64,000 bases of DNA from Solidesulfovibrio carbinoliphilus subsp. oakridgensis (GTDB lineage: Bacteria > Desulfobacterota > Desulfovibrionia > Desulfovibrionales > Desulfovibrionaceae). Shown here piece after piece: positions 46,622 through 55,518 of the stretch (the stretch's first letter is position 1; each line of letters starts with the position of its first letter). The stretch covers positions 3,727,625 to 3,791,624 of the forward strand of contig NZ_CM001368.1 in the NCBI RefSeq assembly GCF_000177215.2. Direction: 5' to 3'. A program made the translations under genes and the position numbers. The notes under the pieces are model-generated. The model made no database searches. It was given only the letters and a program-made list of their open reading frames with translations, and was not told the DNA's origin.

Positions 46622-49023
46622 AAAAGTTCGTCATCCTTTTCGTCCTCTTGCTCTTTGTCGGCCTGCTCTCGGGCGCGGCCGGCCTGATCGGCCTCTACTA
46701 CTGGGCCTCGAGCGATCTGCCGAGCTTCCGCAAGATCACCGACTACCGGCCGCCCCTGGTCACCACCGTCTATACCCGGGACAACAAGATCCTCGGCTAT
46801 TTCTATTCCGAAAAGCGGTTTCTGGTGACGCTTTCGGAAATGCCCGACTTTCTGCCCAAGGCCTTCCTGGCCGCCGAGGACGCCACCTTCTACCAGCACG
46901 AGGGCGTGGACATCACGGCCATCGGCCGGGCCATGATCAAAAACCTCCAGCGCGGCGGCATCAAGCAGGGCGGTTCCACTATCACCCAGCAGATCATAAA
47001 GCGCCTGCTTTTGTCCTCGGAAAAAAGCTACAAGCGCAAGGTCAAGGAAGCCATCCTGGCCTACCGCCTGGAAAAGTACCTGACCAAGGACGAGATCCTC
47101 ACCATCTACCTGAACCAGATCTACCTGGGCTCCCGGGCCTACGGCGTGGAGGCGGCGGCCAGGACCTATTTCGGCGTCCACGTCACGGACCTGACCATCG
47201 CCCAGGCGGCGCTCCTGGCCGGCCTGCCCCAGGCCCCGACCCGCTACAGTCCGTTCCGCGATTTCGAGTCCGCCAAAAACCGCCAGCGCTACGTCCTCGG
47301 GCGCATGCTGGTCCAGGGCTGGATCACCAAGGAACAGCACGACGCGGCCGTGGCCGAGCCCCTGGTCTTTAAAAGCATGCCCGACCCGTCCTGGGAAGTG
47401 GCGCCTTTTTACCTCGAAGAGGTCCGCCGGGAGCTCATCGACCGCTTCGGCGAGGACCAGATCTACAACGGCGGCCTGCACGTCCACACGGCGGTTGACA
47501 TCAAGCACCAGGAGGCGGCCGAGCGGGCCCTGCGCGACGGCCTGGTCGCTTCGGAAAAGCGGCGCGGTTACAAGCCGGCCCTGGAAAAATTGGAAAAAGA
47601 GAAGTTCGAGGATTTCTACGCCCACAGCAACGTGCCGGAATCGCTCCTCGTCCCCGGCCGCTGGGTCAAGGCCCTCGTCCAGGAGGTCACGGGCCAGGGG
47701 GCGGTGGTCCGTTTCGGCGACAAGTATGGCCTCATCCCGGCCGACGAGATGAGTTTTGCCAAGGGCAAGGTCGAGGTCGGGGATCTGGTGTGGGCCTCGA
47801 TCCTGGCCGTTCCGGACAAGGCCGGCCCGGCCAGGGCCGTGGCCGACCCGGCCGCCGCCCCGGCCGCCGCCTCCGCTGCGGCCGCCGCCAAGGGCGGCAG
47901 GAAGGCCAAGGCCGCCGAAGCGTCCGCCCCGTCCGCGCCGTCCAAACCCGGCCGGCCCATGTGGAAGCTCGCCATGCAGCTCGAGCCGCGCATCGAAGGC
48001 GGCCTGGTGTCCATGGATCCGCGCACCGGCGAGGTCCTGGCCTGCGTCGGCGGCTTCTCTTTTGAAAAAAGCCAGTTCAACCGGGCCACCCAGTCCTTTC
48101 GCCAGCCGGGCTCGTCCTTCAAGCCTGTGGTTTATTCGGTTGCCATGGACAACGGCATGACTCCGGCCACCGTGGTCATGGACGGCCCCTTCTCCTACCG
48201 CGACCCCTGGAGCGGGCAGGTCTGGACGCCCGGCAACTACGAGGGCGACTACGGCGGGCCCATGACCATCCGGTCGGCCCTGGCCAAGTCCAAAAACCTC
48301 GTCACCGTGCGCGTGGCCCAGCAGGTGGGCATGAAAAAGATCGTGGAGCGGGCCCAGGAACTGGGCCTTCGCGGCGAATTCGTGCCCTACCTGCCCGTCA
48401 GCCTCGGGGCCGTGGCCGTCAACCTCCTCGACATGGTTCACGCCTATTCCGCCTTCGCCCGGGACGGCTCGACCATCACCCCGCGTTTCATCCTGGACGT
48501 CAAGAGCCCGTGGGGCGAGGAAATCTTCGTCAACAAGCCCGAGATCAAGCAGGTCCTCACGCCCCAGACCGCCTACGTCATGGACTGCCTGCTGAAAGAA
48601 GTCGTCCGCGCCGGCACGGCCACCGCGGTCAAGGTCCTCGGCCGGCCGCTGGCCGGCAAGACCGGCACCACCAACGACTTCCAGGACGCCTGGTTCATGG
48701 GCTTTTCCCCCTACCTGCTGACCGGCTGCTACATCGGCTTCGACCAGCCCAAGTCCATGGGCAAGGGCGAAACCGGCGGCCGGGCCGCGCTGCCCATCTG
48801 GCTGTCCTACCGCAAGGCCGTGGAAGACGACTACCCGGTGGAAGACTTCTCCCGGCCGCCGGGCATCGTCATGGGCACCGTGGACGGCGTGGCCATGGCC
48901 TTCAAGGAAGGCACCGAGCGCGGCTCCATGGCCATCATGGACCAGGAGCAGGAAAAGGCGTTTTTCACCGACCCCAACGCCCCCCTCGGCAAGGGCGAGG
49001 ACCTGCTCAAGCAGATGTTCTAA
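46618..49023 (+). CDS. mrcA: Class A penicillin-binding protein PBP1A
   Basis: 801 residues. N-terminal membrane anchor (4-30), glycosyltransferase domain with catalytic Glu87 in AAEDATFYQHEG, GGSTITQQ and IYLNQIYLGSRAYGVEAAA, then a transpeptidase domain: SxxK at S499-K502 (PGSSFKP), SKN at 558-560, KTG at 681-683. It polymerises and cross-links peptidoglycan. Residues about 400-445 form an Ala/Lys/Pro-rich low-complexity insert in the region between the two domains. The start is GTG, overlapping the YkgJ-type gene (GTGA). Ends in a partial repeat element. Confidence 0.96.
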   Translation: MKKFVILFVLLLFVGLLSGAAGLIGLYYWASSDLPSFRKITDYRPPLVTTVYTRDNKILGYFYSEKRFLVTLSEMPDFLPKAFLAAEDATFYQHEGVDITAIGRAMIKNLQRGGIKQGGSTITQQIIKRLLLSSEKSYKRKVKEAILAYRLEKYLTKDEILTIYLNQIYLGSRAYGVEAAARTYFGVHVTDLTIAQAALLAGLPQAPTRYSPFRDFESAKNRQRYVLGRMLVQGWITKEQHDAAVAEPLVFKSMPDPSWEVAPFYLEEVRRELIDRFGEDQIYNGGLHVHTAVDIKHQEAAERALRDGLVASEKRRGYKPALEKLEKEKFEDFYAHSNVPESLLVPGRWVKALVQEVTGQGAVVRFGDKYGLIPADEMSFAKGKVEVGDLVWASILAVPDKAGPARAVADPAAAPAAASAAAAAKGGRKAKAAEASAPSAPSKPGRPMWKLAMQLEPRIEGGLVSMDPRTGEVLACVGGFSFEKSQFNRATQSFRQPGSSFKPVVYSVAMDNGMTPATVVMDGPFSYRDPWSGQVWTPGNYEGDYGGPMTIRSALAKSKNLVTVRVAQQVGMKKIVERAQELGLRGEFVPYLPVSLGAVAVNLLDMVHAYSAFARDGSTITPRFILDVKSPWGEEIFVNKPEIKQVLTPQTAYVMDCLLKEVVRAGTATAVKVLGRPLAGKTGTTNDFQDAWFMGFSPYLLTGCYIGFDQPKSMGKGETGGRAALPIWLSYRKAVEDDYPVEDFSRPPGIVMGTVDGVAMAFKEGTERGSMAIMDQEQEKAFFTDPNAPLGKGEDLLKQMF

Positions 49024-49027
49024 TTCT

Positions 49028-49135
49028 ATGCCTCCGGGCCTCCGGCGGCCGGGGCGCCGCCCCGGACCCCGCCGGGGCGCTGCCCCGGACCCTACCAGGG
49101 CGCTGCCCCGGACCCCCCGGAAAGGGGTGGGCCAG
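49028..49135. repeat. Half-element with three tandem GC units after mrcA
   Basis: Begins ATGCCTCCGG, five bases after the PBP1A stop, and continues with CTCCGGCGGCCGGGGC, like the left half of the 15-bp-ended elements. It is followed by three near-identical units of about 24 bp built on GGGCGCTGCCCCGGACCC (49052-49125), each with its own hairpin. The right end of the full element is missing. It may terminate mrcA transcription. Confidence 0.65.
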
Positions 49136-49770
49136 GGTGGCGGATGCGTTTGTGGGCGGGCCCAGGCGGCGATATTCCGCATGGTTCCCTGTGTGACTCC
49201 CTTGCCGCTTTCCCTCTTTTTTGTCTGCGCCGCCTGAAGCGGCCGCATTTTTCCTTCCTTCCGTCTGCCAGACGGCCCGCCCGTTGCGGTCGTCGTCCTC
49301 CCTTCGATCGTTTGTCCAAGCGTTTCCGGCTTGCAGCGAAGGCGCCTTTCGGCGCCTGTCGGGCCTGGCCGGCGAGCCACCCTGGCCGCAGGCAGGGCCT
49401 TGCCTGTCCCTTTCCCGATCTTCGCGGCTCCAAATCCGGCTCCAGGCCGTACCGGCCGCCTTGGCGACGCATCCCCGGCCCGGATGTTACAGAAGACTGT
49501 AATAAAATTCTCTTGTATGGAAATTGCATTGCAATAGGGCAATGGGAAAAAGCTTCCACCAGGATCATGATGGCATTGCGCTAATGGTGGGGACGGACGT
49601 TGCGTCCAGGAAAGAACGCCGTTGGAAAGCAGAAAAGATCGAGAATGGCCCGACGAGAAAAGTTCCCAAAAGGTTACAGATAAATTATAATTTTTTATCC
49701 ATAAAGACTTCCGTAGTGCGGCCGATATGCTTGAGGCAGGCAATTTTGCCCGGTAACCAAGGAGAAACCT
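49136..49770. other. Long intergenic region before a Ser/Thr-rich protein gene
   Basis: About 635 bp. The first 350 bp are mixed composition; several short ORFs cross it but none has a ribosome site or conserved look. From 49490 to 49760 the sequence is clearly AT-rich with repeated short motifs (TTGCATTGCAATAGGGCAAT), suggesting a long regulatory leader for the downstream gene. Confidence 0.5.
49663..49691 (+). promoter_or_regulatory. Sigma-70-type promoter candidate
   Basis: TTCCCA (49663-49668), 17-base spacer, then a perfect TATAAT (49686-49691), about 80 bp before the ATG of the next gene. The -35 matches the consensus in four positions. The AT-rich setting in a GC-rich genome supports it. 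Confidence 0.55.
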
Positions 49771-50280
49771 ATGTCCACCGATCTTGTCGGCCTCAACTAT
49801 GCGTCCAATACGACGACGACCGCGTCCGGACTCCTGAATGGAACCGGCTCCACGTCCGGCACGAGTTCCACCTCCTCCCTCAACGCCGGAGGCCTGAGCA
49901 TCCAGGGCGATGGCGGGGACGAGAAGAAGTTTTCCCAGGGTGCGGAGATGATGCAGAAACTCAAAGACCTGCAGGCCTCGGACCCGGACAAGTTCAAGGA
50001 GGTGGCCCAGACCATTTCGGACAAGCTGACCGAGGCCGCCAAAAACAGCACCGATTCCAAAGCGTCCGACATGCTGACCAAGATGGCCGACAAGTTCGCC
50101 GGCGCGGCCAAATCCGGCGACATGTCCTCCCTGACCCCGCCCCAACAGCCGGCAGCCGGGGCCGGGCCCCAGGCCCAGGCGGCTATGAAGTACGCCGAGG
50201 CCGGGGGCACCAATCCCATGGAACAGCTCGACAGCGTCATATCGAGCGCCCTGTCCGGCGTGGAGACGACTTCGGCGTAA
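49771..50280 (+). CDS. Ser/Thr/Gly-rich protein of unknown function
   Basis: 169 residues, no signal peptide, no Cys. The N-terminal ~50 residues are Ser/Thr/Gly/Asn-rich (TTTTASGLLNGTGSTSGTSS); the middle is helical and charged (EMMQKLKDLQASDPDKFKEV, then ISDKLTEAAKN); the C-terminal part is Ala/Gly/Pro-rich. AAGGAGAAACCT gives a good start. The long AT-rich leader and strong promoter suggest high or regulated expression. Composition resembles secreted or surface accessory proteins, but no family is recognised and I do not assign a role. Confidence 0.75.
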   Translation: MSTDLVGLNYASNTTTTASGLLNGTGSTSGTSSTSSLNAGGLSIQGDGGDEKKFSQGAEMMQKLKDLQASDPDKFKEVAQTISDKLTEAAKNSTDSKASDMLTKMADKFAGAAKSGDMSSLTPPQQPAAGAGPQAQAAMKYAEAGGTNPMEQLDSVISSALSGVETTSA

Positions 50281-50298
50281 GCCGCCGCACACGATGTT

Positions 50299-50337
50299 CC
50301 CCGCCGCCGGGCCTTTGCCGGGCGACCGGCGGCGGGG
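50299..50337. terminator. Convergent GC hairpin terminator
   Basis: Perfect 12-bp stem CCCCGCCGCCGG (50299-50310) with its complement (50326-50337), 15-base loop, lying between two genes that converge. There is no T-run; termination is inferred from position. Confidence 0.5.
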
Positions 50338-50347
50338 GGCGGTGCGG

Positions 50348-53300
50348 TTACAGCCCGCCCACGGACCCTTCGAAGCCAAGAAACGTGTTTTCGCGGCTGA
50401 GCGCCTCGGCCGGCGGATGGCGTCGGGCCAACTCCTCGAGGTCGTCCAGATAGCGCTGCCAGTTGCTCAAATAAAACGACAAGGCCGGCGCGAACTTCCT
50501 GCCCACCAGACCGTCGATGAAAAGGCGACTGATCTCCTTTTCCCGCTTGAGGACCAGCTGCGACAGCAAAAAGACCCGCCGTTCCTCCAGGGTCATGGCC
50601 CGGATCGCCTGGTCGAGGACCGTGCGCGCCCGGGGCTGGTACATCCAGAAATAAAGAAAATCCAAGGCATTGACGATGACGATCTTGTCCAGGTCGCGGT
50701 TTTCCGAGCCGAGGGCCGAGATGAACGCCTTGGGCGTTTCCAGGAGCTTGGCCACGTCCTCGCTCGGATAAAGCGTCTCCAGCAGGGAATAGGTGTCGTA
50801 GAGCTGGCGGATCTTGGCGCGGTAGTCGCGAAGCCGCATTCGCACGTACCGGCCCCGGTCGGCCAGGCCCTCGATGCCGGCGGCCACGCAGTCCGAGGCG
50901 AATTTGGACACGATGGCGGCAAAGGGTTCGAGGTCCGCCGCCGGGTCCGCCACCCCGGCCTTCCAAAGGATCCAGGCCAGGCCCTGGTTGAAGCCAAGGG
51001 CCAGGGGGATCGACAGGACCGAGCGGAAGAGGTTGCCGACGGCGGCGGATTGCGGCAGGCCCCGGAAAAGGTTGTGGCTGGCCAGATAAAGGCCGTTGGC
51101 CAGGGCCATGGCCGCGAACAGGGCCAGCGGGTTGGTCGCGGTGGTGATGCCGAGTCCCTGGTCGAGGAGGACGGTCCGCACCAGGATGTCGAGGAGCGGC
51201 ACGGAAAAGCCGGTGAAAAGAAGCGAGTCCGCCAGCCGGTCGAAACGCACGTAGTCTTTCCAGGTGAGAAGCGGGCTGCCGCGAAATCCGCCGCAGCCAA
51301 GGACCGCCTGGAGGACGTTTCGAAGGCCGGTGATGCCAAACCAGATGAAGGGTCCCAGCCAGGCCAGCACCCACCAGGAATGGACCGTGGCGAACGAGGC
51401 TGCGGCCACGACGAAGCCGACCAGGATCTTGAGCGTGTTTTTGAGCGTGCCGTTTACGGTGCGAACGGTGAGGCGGGGCGGCCGCCCGACCGCCGCGGCC
51501 TCGGCCTGGAACCGTTCGCTGGCCTTGGGCTGGACGCCGCCCAGGGTGTGGATGTTGGCGGTCGCGGCCGTGGCCTTGTACGGCCGCTCCCGGACCCAGG
51601 ACAGCCGGCTCCGGTAGCCGGCCAGCCGAAACCCGGGCAGCTCGCGCAGGAACCGGAAAAACCGGGCCGAAAGCGGGGAGGCGAATTCGTCCGGCAGGGT
51701 GGTGACGCGGGGGCTGACCATGAGGCCGACCGGGATGGCCCGGCGAAGGCTCAGCCGGGGGTGCTTTTCGCGCCGGGCCAGCCGGTTGCGGGCCCGGCTG
51801 GTCAAGGTGTCCGCCACCACGAGCCCCATGCCGTGGCTGCGGGTGGACTGGCCCGTGGAGTCGGTGCCGATGCGCGAGCCAAGTGCGTGCTTGCGGTAGG
51901 CGGCGACAAGGGACGCCACGGCCGGGAGCAGGGCCCGCAGCCGGGCCGCCTTGTCCGGATCGCCGCCCGGGCCGTCCAGCCGGTCGGCCGTCCGCACGAT
52001 CAGGCGTTTTAAGGCCACCACGTTGCCGGTGTTGACGATGGAGAGCAGCGCCAACGTTTCGCCGGTATCGTGGCCGGTGGTTTCGAAGACCCGGAGGTTG
52101 AAGATGTCGCAATGGGTGATGGCCCCCTTGCAGGCGAAAAGGACGGAGAGCACGTCGGCGAGGGCCATTTCGGCCGTGACCAGGGTCAGCCGGTTGTCGC
52201 AGTGGAGCGCCGCCATCTCCTCCACCAGGGCGGCGGGCGAAAGGGCCAGCCGCTCGGGCAGGGTTTCGCCGGGGCCGGCCTCCTCCGGGAGCGGGATGCC
52301 GGGGTTGGCTTCGGGCGACAGGTAGGTTTCGAGCAGGGCCTCGGTATCCAGGGCGTCGCGTTCGGCCAGAAAGGCGCACGAGTCCGGGCACTTCCCGGCC
52401 GCAGCCAGGCTTTCGGCCGCCCGGGCGTCCAGGAAGGGCTGCAGGTTGTCGTGGATAAACCGGGCCAGGTGCAGGATGCTCGCCTGGCCCGCGCCGACGA
52501 AGGCCAGGAATTCCTCGGGGTCGAGCGGCGGCAGGGCGAACCCGTGGCGTTCGTTGATATCGAGGCGGTGGCGGTCGTTGAAGGCGGCAAGCACTGCCAG
52601 CACGTGGCGCTGCCACCGCAACGACAGGTCGAACCCCTGGCGCATGAAGGCCCGCACCCCGGGCCGGGCCAAAAACTGCGAAAAATCCTCCGGCTGGGAC
52701 AGCCCGCGCGGCGTCCAGATGATCTTGACCAGCCGGCCCTCGTGCCGGGCCAGGCACTCGATGCCGATGTCCACGGCCATGTCCATGATGGCGGCGGCTT
52801 CGAGCAGTTCGGCCGCCGTCTCCTGGCGCACGAAGTGGTAGTGGATGACGGTCAGCCGGCGGATGCCCTTGATCCAGGCGTCCATGATGAGATGGGTGGG
52901 GGATTTGCGGCCCTTGGTGTTGGCGTCGTGGATGTGGTCGTCAAAGGCGTCCTGGTTCCAGGCCTCGGGCATTTCGAGCAGGTGGAATTCGGCCAGGAGC
53001 CGCCGCACCGTCCGGGGCTTGCCGGTCACGGCCAGACGGAAGTCGTGGGCCAGCTCCAGTTGGCGGCGCGGATTGTCCCGGGTCCGCACCAGCTCCTTCA
53101 TGATCTGCAGGAGCACCCGGGCGGTGTTTTTTTCCAGGCCCGATTCGGCCGTGGCCGTGACCTCGTCGCGAAGCGAGCGCAGGGCCGTCAGCCGATCCCC
53201 GGCCAGGCCCGCTTCCAGGGAGCCGAGCAGGTGGATGGTGGCGTAGGCGATGCGCAGCCCCCGGGGCGCGGCCATCTCCTTGATGCCGTGGGGATGGAGG

Positions 53301-53482
53301 TAGGGCGCGAGCAGGCGTTTGAGGCTCGAGGAGCCGCCACGGGCCAGGACGTCGTCGACGATGCGCAGCAGCGCATGGTCTTCCCGGTCGAAACACAGGC
53401 GGGAGAGGAGGCCGGCCGGGGCGCCGGGCCGGGGGGTGCCTCGGCCGGCCGGCTCGGGCAGGGGCGGGAAAGAGGTGCCCAA
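50348..53482 (-). CDS. Large protein of unknown function with C-terminal membrane segments
   Basis: About 1044 residues. No domain recognised. The N-terminal ~650 residues look soluble and helical (e.g. HDFRLAVTGKPRTVRRLLAE; THLIMDAWIKGIRRLTVIHY). Two hydrophobic regions follow: ILVGFVVAAASFATVHSWWV continuing into LAWLGPFIWFGITGL, and PLALFAAMALANGLYLA. The C-terminal ~220 residues are again soluble (SEDVAKLLETPKAFISALGS). The TTG at 53482 is chosen because AAAGGAG lies nine bases before it; the ATG at 53506 has only a weak site. Length is unusual for a single-copy unknown. No neighbour suggests a function. Confidence 0.75.
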   Translation of the reverse strand: MGTSFPPLPEPAGRGTPRPGAPAGLLSRLCFDREDHALLRIVDDVLARGGSSSLKRLLAPYLHPHGIKEMAAPRGLRIAYATIHLLGSLEAGLAGDRLTALRSLRDEVTATAESGLEKNTARVLLQIMKELVRTRDNPRRQLELAHDFRLAVTGKPRTVRRLLAEFHLLEMPEAWNQDAFDDHIHDANTKGRKSPTHLIMDAWIKGIRRLTVIHYHFVRQETAAELLEAAAIMDMAVDIGIECLARHEGRLVKIIWTPRGLSQPEDFSQFLARPGVRAFMRQGFDLSLRWQRHVLAVLAAFNDRHRLDINERHGFALPPLDPEEFLAFVGAGQASILHLARFIHDNLQPFLDARAAESLAAAGKCPDSCAFLAERDALDTEALLETYLSPEANPGIPLPEEAGPGETLPERLALSPAALVEEMAALHCDNRLTLVTAEMALADVLSVLFACKGAITHCDIFNLRVFETTGHDTGETLALLSIVNTGNVVALKRLIVRTADRLDGPGGDPDKAARLRALLPAVASLVAAYRKHALGSRIGTDSTGQSTRSHGMGLVVADTLTSRARNRLARREKHPRLSLRRAIPVGLMVSPRVTTLPDEFASPLSARFFRFLRELPGFRLAGYRSRLSWVRERPYKATAATANIHTLGGVQPKASERFQAEAAAVGRPPRLTVRTVNGTLKNTLKILVGFVVAAASFATVHSWWVLAWLGPFIWFGITGLRNVLQAVLGCGGFRGSPLLTWKDYVRFDRLADSLLFTGFSVPLLDILVRTVLLDQGLGITTATNPLALFAAMALANGLYLASHNLFRGLPQSAAVGNLFRSVLSIPLALGFNQGLAWILWKAGVADPAADLEPFAAIVSKFASDCVAAGIEGLADRGRYVRMRLRDYRAKIRQLYDTYSLLETLYPSEDVAKLLETPKAFISALGSENRDLDKIVIVNALDFLYFWMYQPRARTVLDQAIRAMTLEERRVFLLSQLVLKREKEISRLFIDGLVGRKFAPALSFYLSNWQRYLDDLEELARRHPPAEALSRENTFLGFEGSVGGL

Positions 53483-53731
53483 TGCGGGATGCTCCTTTGT
53501 AACCATCTCGTATTTCTTATAAAAGAAGTATCCGGCCGAGCCCTTTGCCGTCAAGGGCCACCCTGGATCGGCGGGCGGCCAGGCTTTCTCGGCCCGCCTG
53601 CCGGGGTTCTCCCGCCAAGGCGGGCGGATGCGGCCGGGGCTCGTTCGAGTTTGCTTGGCCTGGCGAACGGATTTTGGTAACATGCAATGCCACGGTGCGG
53701 CTCCCGGGCCGGCCGGAAGAAGGGAGGAACG
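53483..53731. other. Divergent intergenic region
   Basis: About 250 bp between the large membrane-protein gene (minus) and a small plus-strand gene. AT-rich near 53510-53535 (TTTCTTATAAAAGAAG), where the minus-strand promoter would lie. The plus-strand start is preceded by TTTTGGTAACATGCAATG. Confidence 0.4.
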
Positions 53732-54127
53732 ATGGAAAAACGCAAAGTCCCCAAGGCGGCCTTCGATATCGTGGCCACGGCTGCCCGGCACATCCGGGAA
53801 CTGGAGGCCAAGGCCCTTGGCGCCCTGCACGAGGCCGGCGACACGGCCGCCCACCGGGAGGGCCTCACCCGCAAGTGCCTGCTCCTCGAAGCCCTGCCCG
53901 AGGAAGCGGCCGGGGCCTTGAAGGACGCCTCGGGCGCTTCAGGCCCGGTGGACGCGGCGGACGTGGCCGCCTTTGCGGCGGGCCTCGAAAGTTTCGCCCA
54001 CCGGGCCGGCCAGGCCCTGTCCCTGGAGAGCGTTTTCTTCATGGGCGCGTTGCTCTATCCCGAGGACTACCAGGAAGGCCAACCAAACGACCTGGAGCGG
54101 TTCCTGGACCGTTTCGAGGCGGCCTGA
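53732..54127 (+). CDS. Small helical protein of unknown function
   Basis: 131 residues, Ala/Glu/Leu-rich and probably all-helical: AAFDIVATAARHIRELEAKA, then HREGLTRKCLLLEALPEEAA and FMGALLYPEDYQEGQPNDLE. No Cys pattern or signal peptide. GGGAGGAACG precedes the ATG at 53732. It ends 6 bp before an old-yellow-enzyme gene and is presumably in the same operon. No family recognised. Confidence 0.7.
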   Translation: MEKRKVPKAAFDIVATAARHIRELEAKALGALHEAGDTAAHREGLTRKCLLLEALPEEAAGALKDASGASGPVDAADVAAFAAGLESFAHRAGQALSLESVFFMGALLYPEDYQEGQPNDLERFLDRFEAA

Positions 54128-54133
54128 TTTTCC

Positions 54134-55279
54134 ATGCGCGTTTTCGAGCCCATCACCATAAACGGCATGCGGGTGAAAAACCGTTTTGTCCGTTCCGCCA
54201 CGGCCGAGGGCCTGGCCGCCCCGGACGGTTCGGCCACCGACCGGCTGGAGGCGGCCATGAAGCGCCTGGCCATGGGCGAGGTGGGGCTTGTCATCTCCGG
54301 CCACGCCTACGTGGAGAAACGCGGCCAGGCCGGCCCCTGGCAGCTCGGCGTCCACACCCCGGACATGGAGCCGGGCATCGCCCGGCTGGCCCGGGCCGTC
54401 CACGCCTATGGCGGGCGGTTCGTGGTGCAGCTGGCCCACGCCGGTTGCCGGGCCGCGACCGAACATTCCGGCGAGCCGGCGGTGGGGCCGTCCGCCCTGG
54501 CCGGTTCCGAGGACCCGAAGGCCCCCTTGTGCCGGCCCATGGAGGCCGAGGACCTGGCCCGGCTGGAAGCCGCCTTTGGCACGGCCGCGGCCCTGTGCCG
54601 GGAGGCCGGGGCCGACGGCGTGCAGATCCACGCGGCCCACGGCTATGGCCTGAGCCAATTCCTCTCCCCGCGCACCAACCGCCGCCTGGGGGCCTACGGC
54701 GGGTCCCTGGCCAACCGGGCCCGGCTTCTGCTCGAAGTCATCTGGGCCATCCGGGGCCGGGTCGGCCCGGACTACCCGGTGCTGGTCAAGCTCAACAGCG
54801 ACGATTTCATCGAGGGCGGCCTCTCGGCCGAGGAGAGCCGGCAGGTCGTCCACTGGCTGGCCGGGGCCGGAGCGGACGCGGTGGAGCTGTCCGGCGGCAC
54901 CTTCGACTCCGGCAGGCTGTCGCCGATCCGGCCCGGCCGGATCGCCCTTCCGGACGGCGAGGCCTATTACCGCGAGGCGGCCCGGGCCGTGAAGGCCGAG
55001 GGCCTGCCTATCCCCGTCCTCCTGGTCGGCGGCATCCGGAGCCTTCCGACGGCCGAGGATCTGGTCGCCTCGGGCGCGGCCGACATGGTGGCCCTGTCCC
55101 GGCCGCTTATCCGCGAGCCGGGGCTTGTGGCCCGGTGGAAGGGCGGGCAGGACGCGCCATCGGCCTGCGTGAGCGACAACCTGTGTTTCGTGCCCCTGCG
55201 CCGGGGCGAGGGCGTGTCCTGTCTGACGGAGCTGCGGGAAAAAAAGCGCGCCGGCCAGGCCCAGGAAGCCAGGATTTAG
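54134..55279 (+). CDS. Old yellow enzyme-like flavin reductase
   Basis: 381 residues, FMN TIM barrel. MRVFEPITINGMRVKNRFVR, the FMN-side VVQLAHAGCRA, the active-site pair HAAHGYGLSQFLSPRTNRR, and LVGGIRSLPTAEDLVASGAA followed by DMVALSRPLI. It stops before the iron-sulfur and FAD domains of 2,4-dienoyl-CoA reductase, though a short Cys pattern (VSDNLCFVPLRRGEGVSCLT) remains. Such proteins reduce activated C=C bonds with NAD(P)H. Natural substrate unknown. Co-transcribed with the preceding small gene. A repeat half-element follows. Confidence 0.9.
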   Translation: MRVFEPITINGMRVKNRFVRSATAEGLAAPDGSATDRLEAAMKRLAMGEVGLVISGHAYVEKRGQAGPWQLGVHTPDMEPGIARLARAVHAYGGRFVVQLAHAGCRAATEHSGEPAVGPSALAGSEDPKAPLCRPMEAEDLARLEAAFGTAAALCREAGADGVQIHAAHGYGLSQFLSPRTNRRLGAYGGSLANRARLLLEVIWAIRGRVGPDYPVLVKLNSDDFIEGGLSAEESRQVVHWLAGAGADAVELSGGTFDSGRLSPIRPGRIALPDGEAYYREAARAVKAEGLPIPVLLVGGIRSLPTAEDLVASGAADMVALSRPLIREPGLVARWKGGQDAPSACVSDNLCFVPLRRGEGVSCLTELREKKRAGQAQEARI

Positions 55280-55289
55280 CAGGGAGGAA

Positions 55290-55335
55290 GCCTCCGGCGG
55301 CCAAAGGGCTTGGCCCTTTGGAAACCCCTAAAAGG
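55290..55335. repeat. Repeat half-element / terminator-like hairpin
   Basis: GCCTCCGGCGGCC followed by an 8-bp stem CCAAAGGG-CTTGG-CCCTTTGG (55301-55321) and AAACCCCTAAAA. It is the reverse complement of the right half of the element at 29300, here alone after a gene end, so it may also end transcription. Confidence 0.7.
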
Positions 55336-55340
55336 TGGCC

Positions 55341-55430
55341 GCGGCACTCCCGGGAAGGAGCACCCCGGAGATTTGCAAGCACGGGCTCCACTTTTGCCTA
55401 ACAGGCGGACGCGGCACTCCCGGGAAGGAG
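55341..55430. repeat. 20-bp perfect direct repeat, 70 bp apart
   Basis: GCGGCACTCCCGGGAAGGAG occurs at 55341-55360 and again at 55411-55430. It ends in AAGGAG, a strong ribosome-site sequence. The second copy precedes a tiny membrane-peptide ORF; no ATG follows the first at a useful distance. Confidence 0.75.
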
Positions 55431-55443
55431 AACGGGCCTTGGC

Positions 55444-55518
55444 ATGCTGTATTTTGTGATCAAGGCCGTTTTGGCCGTCTGCTTCCTGGTTTTCGTCATC
55501 CGAAAGCTGAAGATCTGA
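55444..55518 (+). CDS. 24-residue membrane peptide (candidate)
   Basis: MLYFVIKAVLAVCFLVFVIR continues with KLKI and a stop. Almost the whole peptide is one hydrophobic helix with a basic end. AAGGAG lies about 13 bases upstream, a rather long spacing, as part of the second copy of a 20-bp direct repeat. Such small peptides can be membrane subunits or toxins, but nothing nearby decides this. Confidence 0.4.
   Translation: MLYFVIKAVLAVCFLVFVIRKLKI

Noticed and set aside
49144-49584. Plus-strand frame of 146 codons in the long gap after mrcA
   Set aside because: No ribosome site, mixed composition, overlaps several equal-quality short frames.
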